Assembly (NCBI GenBank): GCA_955652245.1
Contig: CATPAV010000003.1
Coordinates: 1 to 9,994, forward strand
DNA: 9,994 nucleotides
Source: an uncultured Candidatus Udaeobacter sp.
Lineage (GTDB): Bacteria; Verrucomicrobiota; Verrucomicrobiia; Chthoniobacterales; UBA10450
Direction: 5' to 3'
Both the position numbers and the translations under genes were made by a program. Each line of letters opens with the position of its first letter. The first letter of the stretch is position 1. Positions 1 through 6,220 of this stretch are shown here, one piece after another. The notes below the pieces were generated by a model. The model was not told where the DNA came from and searched no databases. It saw only the letters and a program-made list of their open reading frames with translations.

Positions 1-3
1 AAG

Positions 4-77
4 CGCGCCCGGGAGGATTCGAACCTCCGGCCTACGGATTAGAAATCCGTTGCTCTATCCGGCTGAGCTACGGGCGC
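4..77 (-). tRNA. tRNA-Arg (anticodon TCT)
   Basis: Read on the minus strand this folds as a complete cloverleaf. It has a 7-bp acceptor stem (GCGCCCG with CGGGCGC), a GCTC/GAGC D stem, an ACGGA/TCCGT anticodon stem around the loop TTTCTAA, and a GGAGG/CCTCC T stem around TTCGAAT. The anticodon TCT reads AGA arginine codons. The body is 73 nt plus a G discriminator base at position 4, and CCA is not encoded. Its 5' 30 nt and the upstream flank recur at 2845–2973. This copy is the intact one. Confidence 0.97.
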
Positions 78-194
78 AATTGGCGACCGCAATACTGCGC
101 TGTGGGCGCGAGGAAATCCAGTGGATCGTTAAAGCGTTGGAGGGTTGAAGCGATGAAGCGGACAGACGCTTTAACTCTTTTAACGATTTAACGC
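48..194. repeat. Direct repeat copy 1: 5' part of tRNA-Arg plus upstream flank
   Basis: This segment aligns to 2845–2973 in the same orientation. The first 47 bases, through tRNA nucleotides 30 to 1 and 17 bases beyond, are identical. After that there is one substitution, a 2-base gap, another substitution and a 16-base gap, where this copy has extra sequence near 138–155. The match continues through the shared tract acagacgctttaactctttt to about 194. The flank contains an inverted repeat, gttaaagcgt (128–137) with acgctttaac (166–175), followed by TCTTTT. No gene is seen in 78–301. Confidence 0.9.
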
Positions 195-244
195 GGCCTG
201 TGTGACTGATCCGCAGATCGGACCAAACAATCCCGCGCTTTTCG

Positions 245-250
245 TATAAT
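245..250 (+). promoter_or_regulatory. Possible -10 element for the secreted-protein gene
   Basis: A perfect TATAAT lies at 245–250, 51 bases before the ATG at 302, which would give a leader of roughly 45 bases. No good TTGACA-like box is present 16–18 bases upstream; the best-placed hexamer is accaaa. The assignment therefore rests on the -10 match and position only. Confidence 0.35.
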
Positions 251-301
251 TTAAACCGTGACATCCGTCCGGCTTGGTTGATAGTCTCGCGCAAATCTCC
301 C

Positions 302-2341
302 ATGAAAACAAAATCCGCGTCCGAATCCGCTTTCTTCAATCCCCGCATCCTGCTTGGCTTCGTTCTTTGCTCGATTGCTATTTTACTGGCGCTGGTGGGG
401 CTGGGTTTGTTCTCAGCCGGATCATTGTCGGCGCAGGCGCCAAATGCAAACCAGCAATCTAGCGGTGTGACTGTCGACGCTTCGTATAAAAACGACATCT
501 CGCCACCGGTGCGCAGTATGCCGCCATGGAAGGCGTCCGACTTGAAAGCCGAGCACGAGGCGAACGAAAACCCGAAAGTTCCATACCGGCACCACGACAC
601 GCCTGACCCGGTCATCCAGAACAGCCACGTCTCCACGCTCAATCTGCTCGCACCGAATCTGCCCGCCACCATCCTCAACTTCAACGGCATTCCGTTTCCT
701 GGCGTGGGCTGCAACTGCGCGCCTCCCGATACGAATGGAGCCGTGGGCCAAACCCAATACGTTCAAATAGTGAACGAGGGTTTTCAGGTTTTTGACAAAG
801 CCACCGGCAGTTCTCTTCTGGGACCGAATAGCATTTCTTCGATTTGGAGCGGTTTCGGCGGGGCCTGCGAGACCGGTGGCGCCGGCGACCCAGTCCTACT
901 CTATGACCACTTGGCGAACCGCTGGATGATTTCTCAGTTTGCCAGCGCCACAGGGGGCGCTCCGATCACCGACGAATGCGTCGCCATTTCCACGACGGCA
1001 GACGCGACCGGCACCTATGCTCGCTATGGCTTTCCCCTTGGCTCGAACTTCTTTGACTATCCGCACCTGAGTGTCTGGCCCGACGGTTATTACATGAGTA
1101 TGAACGTGTTTAACTCCACCGGCACGTCCTACCTCGGCCCGCAGGCGTTCGCCTTTGATCGTGCGAAGATGCTCGCCAACTTGCCGGCGACATTTATCAG
1201 TCCGCGCGGACCACTCGGCGGCACCGTTGACCCTTTTCTGCCCGCCGACCTCGATGGCCCGACACTCCCGCCGTCGGGCGCGCCGGCCACCTTCGTTGGA
1301 TTCCCGGGTCAGGCCACCAGTCCTAATTACACGACCTATCATTTTCACGCCGACTTTACCACGCCTGCGAATTCGACCTTTACCACTTTCGCCTCACCAG
1401 CCGCGGCGGGCTTTACCGCCCTCTGCCCCTCCACTCGCGCGTGTGTGCCGCAGGCGGGCGTTTCCTCCAGTAGTAATCTGGATGGTATCGGTGACCGTTT
1501 GATGTTTCGACTGGCCTACCGCAACTTCGGCACCTACGAGTCAGTGGTAGGCAACTATACTGTCAACGCCGGTAGCGTGGCAGCAGTGCGCTGGTTTGAG
1601 CTGCGCAACGTCACGGCTGGACCGGTGACCGTCTATCAGCAGAGCACCTATCAGCCTGACACTACCTGGCGCTGGATGGGTAGCGCCGCGATGGATGGAC
1701 AAGGGAACCTCGCGATCGGCTTTAGCGCTTCCAGTTCGACCATCAATCCACAGGTGCGCTACGCGGCCAGGCTCGCGACCGACCCAATCAACACGCTCGC
1801 TCAAGGTGAAGCTCATCTCTTTGATGGCACTGGCAGCCAGAGCGGCACCAGTAACCGCTGGGGCGATTACAGCTCCTTGACGGTCGATCCAGTAGACGAC
1901 AGCACCTTCTGGTACACTAACGAATACTATTCCACGACAGGCTCCTTCAACTGGCGAACGCGCATCGGCAGTTTCAAGATAGCATCGGGTAGTCCGACAC
2001 CGACGCCAACGCCGACGCCAACACCGACACCGACGCCAGCACCTAATTTTTCGCTTTCGATCAGCCCGTCAACGGTCACCTTGCACCGCGGTGGTGGAAC
2101 AGCCGCCTACACGGTAACAATTACACCGAGCGGCGGTTTTAGTTTGCCGGTGCAACTTTCCGTAAGCGGTCTTCCTTCCGGCACGACTGGCAGCTTCAGC
2201 CCCAATCCCGCAACGACGTCCTCAACCCTGACTCTAAACGTCAGCTCTTCAACCGCGAAAGGGTCTTATACCTTCACAGTCTCAGGCGCCAGCGGGACTC
2301 TGACACATACTGCAACCGCGACGCTCATTAAGAGTAAGTAG
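302..2341 (+). CDS. Large secreted protein with Thr-Pro linker and C-terminal Ig-like domain, function unknown
   Basis: The product is about 679 residues from the ATG at 302; a TTG eight codons upstream is less likely. Residues about 15–46 form a hydrophobic signal segment ending in an SLSAQA-type site, so export is expected. The main domain, about 90–560, holds a GCNCAPPDTNG stretch (Cys137, Cys139), repeated aromatic/Gly-rich strands and a WGDYSSLTVDP motif near its end. From memory, this pattern belongs to uncharacterised, probably beta-propeller-like, secreted proteins of Acidobacteria and Verrucomicrobia. Seven Pro-Thr units (about 565–581) lead into a roughly 98-residue Ser/Thr-rich beta domain of the type found in secreted adhesins and enzymes. 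No catalytic motif is recognised. It lies between the two copies of the tRNA-derived repeat and may be cargo of an insertion. No strong Shine-Dalgarno sequence precedes the ATG. Confidence 0.85.
   Translation: MKTKSASESAFFNPRILLGFVLCSIAILLALVGLGLFSAGSLSAQAPNANQQSSGVTVDASYKNDISPPVRSMPPWKASDLKAEHEANENPKVPYRHHDTPDPVIQNSHVSTLNLLAPNLPATILNFNGIPFPGVGCNCAPPDTNGAVGQTQYVQIVNEGFQVFDKATGSSLLGPNSISSIWSGFGGACETGGAGDPVLLYDHLANRWMISQFASATGGAPITDECVAISTTADATGTYARYGFPLGSNFFDYPHLSVWPDGYYMSMNVFNSTGTSYLGPQAFAFDRAKMLANLPATFISPRGPLGGTVDPFLPADLDGPTLPPSGAPATFVGFPGQATSPNYTTYHFHADFTTPANSTFTTFASPAAAGFTALCPSTRACVPQAGVSSSSNLDGIGDRLMFRLAYRNFGTYESVVGNYTVNAGSVAAVRWFELRNVTAGPVTVYQQSTYQPDTTWRWMGSAAMDGQGNLAIGFSASSSTINPQVRYAARLATDPINTLAQGEAHLFDGTGSQSGTSNRWGDYSSLTVDPVDDSTFWYTNEYYSTTGSFNWRTRIGSFKIASGSPTPTPTPTPTPTPTPAPNFSLSISPSTVTLHRGGGTAAYTVTITPSGGFSLPVQLSVSGLPSGTTGSFSPNPATTSSTLTLNVSSSTAKGSYTFTVSGASGTLTHTATATLIKSK
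1994..2038 (+). repeat. Pro-Thr coding repeat (interdomain linker)
   Basis: Seven CCN-ACN codon pairs encode (Pro-Thr)7 followed by Pro-Ala-Pro. Codon choice varies (ccg/cca, aca/acg), so the DNA is a degenerate hexamer repeat rather than a pure one. It separates the large N-terminal domain from the C-terminal beta domain, a common arrangement in secreted multidomain proteins. Confidence 0.85.
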
Positions 2342-2379
2342 GCGTCGGCAACGGTGCCGATACGGATTAGATCGACGCC
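2341..2379. terminator. Nested inverted repeats between convergent genes, possible weak terminator
   Basis: The sequence tcggca-acgg-tgccga (2345–2360) can form a 6-bp hairpin with a 4-base loop. It sits within an alternative 7-bp pairing, ggcgtcg (2341–2347) with cgacgcc (2373–2379). The site lies between the stop codons of the secreted-protein gene (+) and the GIY-YIG gene (-), where a bidirectional terminator would be expected. There is no U-tract on either strand, so classical intrinsic termination is doubtful. Confidence 0.25.
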
Positions 2380-2404
2380 GCTTCGATAGACCCGCGCAAA
2401 GAAA

Positions 2405-2839
2405 TCATCCCCCTCCGGCAACTGTGTAGCCTTCAGCTCTCATATCTTCAGCGAGTTCTTTCTCTATTTGCGCTGCTGCGTCGTACGGCATCGGGTTCAG
2501 ATGTTCGTAAAATTGTGGCATCAATCGAAGCCCGTATTTCCGAACAACCCAGGCTGATTTGTAGCCGTTTTTGTGATTTTCGAATCGGTGATCAACGGGA
2601 AGTCCCGTCATTCCAACGTAAACACACGGTTTCAATGGATCACGCTTTGGATTGACGCGTAAAATCGATGGGTGCTTGGCAACAGCGTTCTCAAGCAGGA
2701 CGACATAGACGCTGTGATGAAATTTTCGCTCTTTAGGTGTCTGCACTAGTTTTGATTCGTGCGCATCAATTTTCAATTCAATGATTGTTTCACGGTCGTT
2801 TTCTACGGTCACATGGATTTTCGACGCAAAACAGCGCAA
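2405..2839 (-). CDS. GIY-YIG nuclease-fold protein
   Basis: The reading frame gives 144 residues from a TTG at 2839. Key GIY-YIG features appear in order: VYVVLLE (about 44–50) for the GIY strand, CVYVGMTG (72–79) for the YIG strand, Arg85, His89, and a Glu-rich helix AAQIEKELAED (about 121–132) that could supply the metal-binding glutamate. The active-site set therefore looks complete and DNA cleavage or nicking is plausible, though small stand-alone GIY-YIG proteins have varied roles. The start is uncertain: no ATG lies in frame near the 5' end, and a GTG at 2812 would give a protein nine residues shorter. In-frame sequence upstream meets a TAG inside the truncated tRNA copy. The 5' end lies six bases from the repeat junction, so the gene could have been fused to or truncated by the rearrangement. 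It is convergent with the secreted-protein gene. Confidence 0.75.
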   Translation of the reverse strand: MRCFASKIHVTVENDRETIIELKIDAHESKLVQTPKERKFHHSVYVVLLENAVAKHPSILRVNPKRDPLKPCVYVGMTGLPVDHRFENHKNGYKSAWVVRKYGLRLMPQFYEHLNPMPYDAAAQIEKELAEDMRAEGYTVAGGG

Positions 2840-2844
2840 CGGGA

Positions 2845-2874
2845 CGTTGCTCTATCCGGCTGAGCTACGGGCGC
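2845..2874 (-). pseudogene. Truncated tRNA-Arg(TCT): 5' 30 nucleotides only
   Basis: On the minus strand, bases 2874 down to 2845 are identical to nucleotides 1–30 of the intact tRNA-Arg at the left edge. They cover the 5' acceptor strand, the D arm and the start of the anticodon stem. The anticodon, T arm and 3' acceptor strand are absent, so it cannot give a tRNA. The duplicated upstream flank may still hold the tRNA promoter, which would then fire toward the GIY-YIG gene. Confidence 0.9.
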
Positions 2875-2922
2875 AATTGGCGACCGCAATATTGCGCTGT
2901 GCGTGAGGAAATCCAGTGGATC

Positions 2923-2954
2923 GTTAAAGCGTTGAAGCGGACAGACGCTTTAAC
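2923..2954. repeat. Hairpin-forming inverted repeat in the tRNA flank
   Basis: The arms gttaaagcgt (2923–2932) and acgctttaac (2945–2954) are perfect 10-bp complements with a 12-base loop, followed on the plus strand by TCTTTT. This resembles an intrinsic terminator on the plus strand. The same arms occur at 128–137 and 166–175, with a 28-base loop. A second possible pairing joins gcgttgaagcg (2929–2939) with cgcttcaacgc (2971–2981), so two structures compete here. Confidence 0.5.
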
Positions 2955-2987
2955 TCTTTTAACGTTTTAACGCTTCAACGCGCTGCT

Positions 2988-3332
2988 ATGAATTCGCTCT
3001 TCGTCATCGCGCCTTACAAATATGAAGGGATGTGGGTCTTCGATGATCCCGCAGTCGGCTTGTCGAAAGAACCATTCATTGCCGGCATCGATATGATGAT
3101 CGACAAGGTCGTTGCCGGGATTCCCAATGCCGATAAAGGGTTTCGTGCCGTCTTCAGTGCTGCGCCGTTTCCCGGGGCCGATTTCAAACTGGAATGGCGC
3201 CGGGAAGAATCCGGCGGCAATTGGTATTACAGCGACCAATTTAAAATGGAAGGCTGGCTCTGCCCGGCACTGTTAAAATATTTCCCGGGGGCGCCGCGCG
3301 AAATCTATGTAAAGGTCGAGCCGAAAAGCTGA
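2988..3332 (+). CDS. Conserved small protein of unknown function (DUF6717-like)
   Basis: This predicts a soluble protein of 114 residues with no signal peptide or membrane segment. Recognisable stretches are LFVIAPYKYEGMWVFDD at the N-terminus, FRAVFSAAPFPG in the middle, and GGNWYYSD followed by EGWLCPALLKYF near the C-terminus. From memory these resemble a small conserved bacterial family annotated as DUF6717; the number is a recollection, not a search result. No biochemical role is known to me and no catalytic motif stands out. The start is the ATG at 2988, just after the second tRNA-flank repeat, with no clear Shine-Dalgarno sequence. If the 48–2844 segment is an insertion, this gene would originally have been divergent from the tRNA-Arg gene. 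Confidence 0.75.
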   Translation: MNSLFVIAPYKYEGMWVFDDPAVGLSKEPFIAGIDMMIDKVVAGIPNADKGFRAVFSAAPFPGADFKLEWRREESGGNWYYSDQFKMEGWLCPALLKYFPGAPREIYVKVEPKS

Positions 3333-3486
3333 CGGGTGAGAACTCAGCCTGGTTAAGGTTAAATTCACGCCACCTCCTTTTCGCGATCGTCATCAACTGT
3401 AAGAGCCAGCGGCTTTGTGACGGCGGTCTCGTCTGCCGTGAAAAGCGCTTGTGCATCCGGCGGTTCTCCGGCAGTTTCGTGCCGTC

Positions 3487-4488
3487 ATGACGGATCGCAG
3501 GCTAGGTTGCCTCAGTATCTTTTTGTTCGTTGCGCTCTGCGCCAGTCTCTTTGTCAATTTCGTCCTGGTAGTGGCTGCGTTTCAGCGCATTGGCGGGGTG
3601 CGGGAAACGGAACCGATCCCGCGCTTCCGTGAGATTCTCCTTGAGCGAGGGACCCGGGGGACTAGTGACAAAATCGTCGTCATTACAATGCGCGGCTTAA
3701 TCAGCTCTTCGCTGCCCGGCAGTGTGACCGATTCCATGGTTGATGACATGCGTGTGGCGCTGCAACAAGCCCGGGACGACGATCGCGTAAAGGGAATTGT
3801 CCTGGAAATTGATTCGCCCGGTGGAGAAGTGACGGCCTCCGATGCAATTTACAGCGCCCTGGTCAAAGCCCGCGCGAGAAAACCTGTCGTGATTTATATG
3901 GATTCGCTCGCGGCTTCGGGCGGCTACTACGTTTCCTGTGGTGGCAAATTTTTGATGGCAAGCGAAACGACGATCACGGGCAGCATCGGGGTCATCATCC
4001 AGACTCTGAATTACGAACAGTTGTTCAACAAAGTCGGACTAGCTTCCGTCGTTTTCAAAAGCGGCAAATTCAAGGACATGCTCAATGGTGCGCGACCGAT
4101 CACCCCGGAGGAACGCGAGCTTGTCCAGAGCTTCATCATGAAAACCTACGATAAGTTTCTCGGCATCGTCGCGAAGGAGCGAAATCTTCCGGCCGATCTG
4201 TTGCGCAATACGATCGCCGATGGCCGAATCCTTTCGGGCAAGGACGCGTTCGACCACAAGCTGATCAACGGGCTTGGTGAATTCGAGGACGCGTTTGCTA
4301 AAGCCAAGCAATTGGGGAATGCGCCGGGAGCGAAAATCGTAAAGTACGGACCGCCCTTTAGCCTGAGCCGGTTCCTCCGAATATTCGGACAAGCCGACTC
4401 AAAAATCGAACTTCAACTTCCGAAGCAGCTGATTCCACAACTCGAAACGGGACGGGCGTATTTCCTGCCGAGTTATTACGCTCCGTAA
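3487..4488 (+). CDS. sppA: Signal peptide peptidase SppA (S49 serine protease)
   Basis: SppA degrades signal peptides left in the cytoplasmic membrane after secretion. From the ATG at 3487 the product has 333 residues; an in-frame GTG at 3451 would add 12 residues before the hydrophobic segment and is less likely. One membrane anchor spans about 9–32. The catalytic serine is Ser144 in DSLAASGGYY, and the general-base lysine is Lys196 in SGKFKDM. Their 52-residue separation matches the short Bacillus-type SppA (Ser147/Lys199). The SPGGEVTAS turn and TGSIGV motif are also present. The length fits the single-domain form rather than the roughly 600-residue E. coli form. It appears to open the operon; the 154 bases upstream (3333–3486) contain no promoter I can assign. 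The next gene starts 11 bases after its stop. Confidence 0.93.
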   Translation: MTDRRLGCLSIFLFVALCASLFVNFVLVVAAFQRIGGVRETEPIPRFREILLERGTRGTSDKIVVITMRGLISSSLPGSVTDSMVDDMRVALQQARDDDRVKGIVLEIDSPGGEVTASDAIYSALVKARARKPVVIYMDSLAASGGYYVSCGGKFLMASETTITGSIGVIIQTLNYEQLFNKVGLASVVFKSGKFKDMLNGARPITPEERELVQSFIMKTYDKFLGIVAKERNLPADLLRNTIADGRILSGKDAFDHKLINGLGEFEDAFAKAKQLGNAPGAKIVKYGPPFSLSRFLRIFGQADSKIELQLPKQLIPQLETGRAYFLPSYYAP

Positions 4489-4499
4489 ACCTGGGACAC

Positions 4500-5333
4500 A
4501 TGCCATCCGAAAGCCTTTTCGCGGCAGTCGGAGCCGCCCCAAACTTTGCCTTAAACCTCTTTTTCTCGCTTTACTTTCTCGCCAGCATTTATGTTTACAT
4601 TTCGCTGATTCGCCAGGTTAGTGTGCGACCATCGACAGCGGACGACGGATCGACGAGGAGATTCGGGTTGCCCGAAGCAATACTCGCTGCCGCACTGATC
4701 CTTTTGCTTTTGCTCAACGTCAGCGCGTCAGTTTCGAATCGGTCGGTGCAACTGAACGCGCGGAATCTTCTGGAAAATCTTCTTGTCACGCTTGGTCTCG
4801 TGCTGTTCATCGCCACTTTCCTGCGTTTTCGCGGGTTTGACCTAAGCGCGTTGGGCGGATTATTCAAAATCAGTTTTCCTCGCGCGCTCAGCACGGGGAT
4901 AATTTTGATATTGGCGGCATATCCTTTGATTGCGCTGACTGACGCTGTTACACAGCGTCTTTTCGGAAGCGGTTCGAGCAGGCAAAGCATTGTAGAGCTT
5001 TTCAATGGCCCGCGTACGATCGAAGAGCGAATCATGATCATCGTTTTCGCGGTGGCGATCGCACCGGTGGTTGAGGAATTTCTTTTTCGGTTTTTTCTTT
5101 ACGGCGTACTCAAGCGTTACCTCGGCCGTTTTGTCGGAATTACCCTCAACGCCCTGCTTTTCGCCGCCGCGCACACTCATTTCCCCTCTTTCGCACCGCT
5201 GTTCGTTCTGGGAACCTGTTTCACTATTGCCTATGAATGGAGTGGTTCGATTCTCGTCGCGATGACGATGCATTCGCTGTTCAATTCCGTGTCGCTCACT
5301 GTGCTGGCATTTCCAGAACTCTTTCCGCAATGA
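4500..5333 (+). CDS. CPBP-family intramembrane metalloprotease
   Basis: This is a multispanning membrane protein of 277 residues in the CPBP (CAAX protease/bacteriocin-processing; Rce1-like, Abi) family. The three family motifs are intact: EEFLFR at 192–197 (Glu192, Glu193, Arg197), FAAAH at 221–225 (His225), and HSLFN at 258–262 (His258, Asn262). These supply the metal-binding and catalytic residues. Hydrophobic segments lie at about 16–36, 59–77, 92–108, 130–150, 178–191 and 212–265. Family members cleave prenylated proteins or process peptides, but the bacterial substrate here is unknown. It follows sppA by 11 bases, and its TGA overlaps the thiL ATG by four bases (ATGA), indicating translational coupling. 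Placement beside SppA suggests a shared membrane-proteolysis role; that is inference. Confidence 0.9.
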   Translation: MPSESLFAAVGAAPNFALNLFFSLYFLASIYVYISLIRQVSVRPSTADDGSTRRFGLPEAILAAALILLLLLNVSASVSNRSVQLNARNLLENLLVTLGLVLFIATFLRFRGFDLSALGGLFKISFPRALSTGIILILAAYPLIALTDAVTQRLFGSGSSRQSIVELFNGPRTIEERIMIIVFAVAIAPVVEEFLFRFFLYGVLKRYLGRFVGITLNALLFAAAHTHFPSFAPLFVLGTCFTIAYEWSGSILVAMTMHSLFNSVSLTVLAFPELFPQ

Positions 5334-6220
5334 AACTGCGCCAGCTCGGCGAAGACCAGCTGCTCGATCAACTTTTGGCCCGTCTGCCGGTTAGCAAATC
5401 GGTGATCGCGCGTGCTGGCGATGATTGTGCTGTGGTAAAGAGGCCGGGCGGCCGCAATTTTCTTGTGCTCAAGACAGACTGCATTGTCGAGGGCGTCCAT
5501 TTTACGCCCGAAGCGAACGCGCTTGAGGTTGGATGGAAAGCAATGATGCGGCCTCTCAGCGATTTTGCCGCGACGTCAGCTCTGCCTCAATTCGCGTTGA
5601 TCACCCTTATTGCCTCCAAAGAAACTGAGGACAGGTGGGTGAATAAACTTTATCGGGGACTCGGCAAGGCCGCGGCGCGGTTCAAAGTAAACATCGTCGG
5701 CGGAGAAACGAGCAGCACACTGGGGCCGGTTGTCATTTCGATTAGCGTCGTGGGATTTGTTGAGAAAGACCGCTGGGTATCGCGTCGCGGTGGCAAAGTT
5801 GGCGATGATCTTTTTGTGACCGGCACGCTCGGCGGCGCCATCAAGCGAAAGCATTTGCAATTTGTCCCGCGGATTGCGGAATCACGCTGGTTGACCAAAA
5901 ACTTTTCGATCCACGCAATGATGGATTTGAGTGACGGACTCGGTGTCGATCTGCCGCGCCTCGCACGTGCCAGCAAAGTCGGATTCACGATACAGATGGA
6001 GAGCCTGCCGCTCAATCGCGGTGTAAAAATCAACGATGCAATTTCCGAAGGGGAAGATTACGAGTTGCTCTTCGCCATTTCGCCGCGCGACAGCGCTCGT
6101 TTGCAAAAGGGTTGGCGCAAGAAATTCCCAAAGCGTCCGCTCAGACGCATCGGCTGTCTAAATCCGCAATCCGCAATCCGCAATCCGCAATTGAAAGGTG
6201 GCTACGTTCATTTCCAATAG
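5330..6220 (+). CDS. thiL: Thiamine-monophosphate kinase ThiL
   Basis: ThiL phosphorylates thiamine monophosphate to thiamine diphosphate with ATP, the last step of cofactor synthesis. The product has 296 residues, somewhat shorter than E. coli ThiL. Family motifs in order are AGDDCAVV (Asp31, Asp32), KTDCIVEGVHF (Asp50), LSDFAA (Asp78), VGGETSS (124–129), MMDLSDGL (Asp199, Asp202), SEGEDYELLF (Glu242, Asp243) and the C-terminal GGYVHF. The usual GGDT is GGET here (Glu126), and the normally conserved VNLSD is RPLSD. Both are conservative enough that activity is still likely. Residues 278–287 (NPQSAIRNPQ) are encoded by a heptamer tandem repeat placed just before the C-terminal motif. The start is the ATG overlapping the upstream stop (ATGA). 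Its 3' end overlaps tsaE by 23 bases. Confidence 0.93.
   Translation: MKLRQLGEDQLLDQLLARLPVSKSVIARAGDDCAVVKRPGGRNFLVLKTDCIVEGVHFTPEANALEVGWKAMMRPLSDFAATSALPQFALITLIASKETEDRWVNKLYRGLGKAAARFKVNIVGGETSSTLGPVVISISVVGFVEKDRWVSRRGGKVGDDLFVTGTLGGAIKRKHLQFVPRIAESRWLTKNFSIHAMMDLSDGLGVDLPRLARASKVGFTIQMESLPLNRGVKINDAISEGEDYELLFAISPRDSARLQKGWRKKFPKRPLRRIGCLNPQSAIRNPQLKGGYVHFQ
6161..6191 (+). repeat. Heptamer tandem repeat (aatccgc)4 inside thiL
   Basis: Four perfect copies of aatccgc plus a partial aat occupy 6161–6191. Read through in the thiL frame they encode NPQSAIRNPQ. Because the unit is 7 bases, gain or loss of one copy would shift the frame and remove the conserved C-terminal GYVHF. The tsaE start at 6198 lies only seven bases downstream. 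The same peptide is, from memory, a recurrent low-complexity string in bacterial translations. Confidence 0.95.

Larger units (their letters stand above)
2845..2973. repeat. Direct repeat copy 2: truncated tRNA-Arg plus upstream flank
   Basis: This is a diverged copy of 48–194 in the same orientation, shorter by a 2-base and a 16-base gap. The match begins abruptly at 2845, inside the 5' strand of the tRNA anticodon stem. The flank contains a perfect palindrome, cgcaatattgcg, which has one mismatch in copy 1, and an inverted repeat at 2923–2954. It ends just before the small gene at 2988. Confidence 0.9.

Noticed and set aside
2372..2844. Group I intron carrying the GIY-YIG gene inside a tRNA
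   Set aside because: The gene fills nearly all of the interval, leaving about 40 bases outside it, which is far too little for a group I catalytic core.
2845..2874. Second functional tRNA gene
   Set aside because: Only nucleotides 1–30 are present; anticodon, T arm and 3' acceptor strand are missing.
3451..3486. Upstream GTG start for sppA
   Set aside because: It adds 12 residues before the membrane anchor with no ribosome site, and the ATG at 3487 gives a more typical short cytoplasmic N-terminus.
4595..5330. Two long minus-strand open frames opposite the CPBP gene
   Set aside because: The plus-strand frame carries all three CPBP motifs and membrane segments; the opposite frames lack any family signal.
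6161..6191. Short regular repeats considered as a CRISPR array
   Set aside because: Units are 7 bases with no spacers and lie within a coding sequence.
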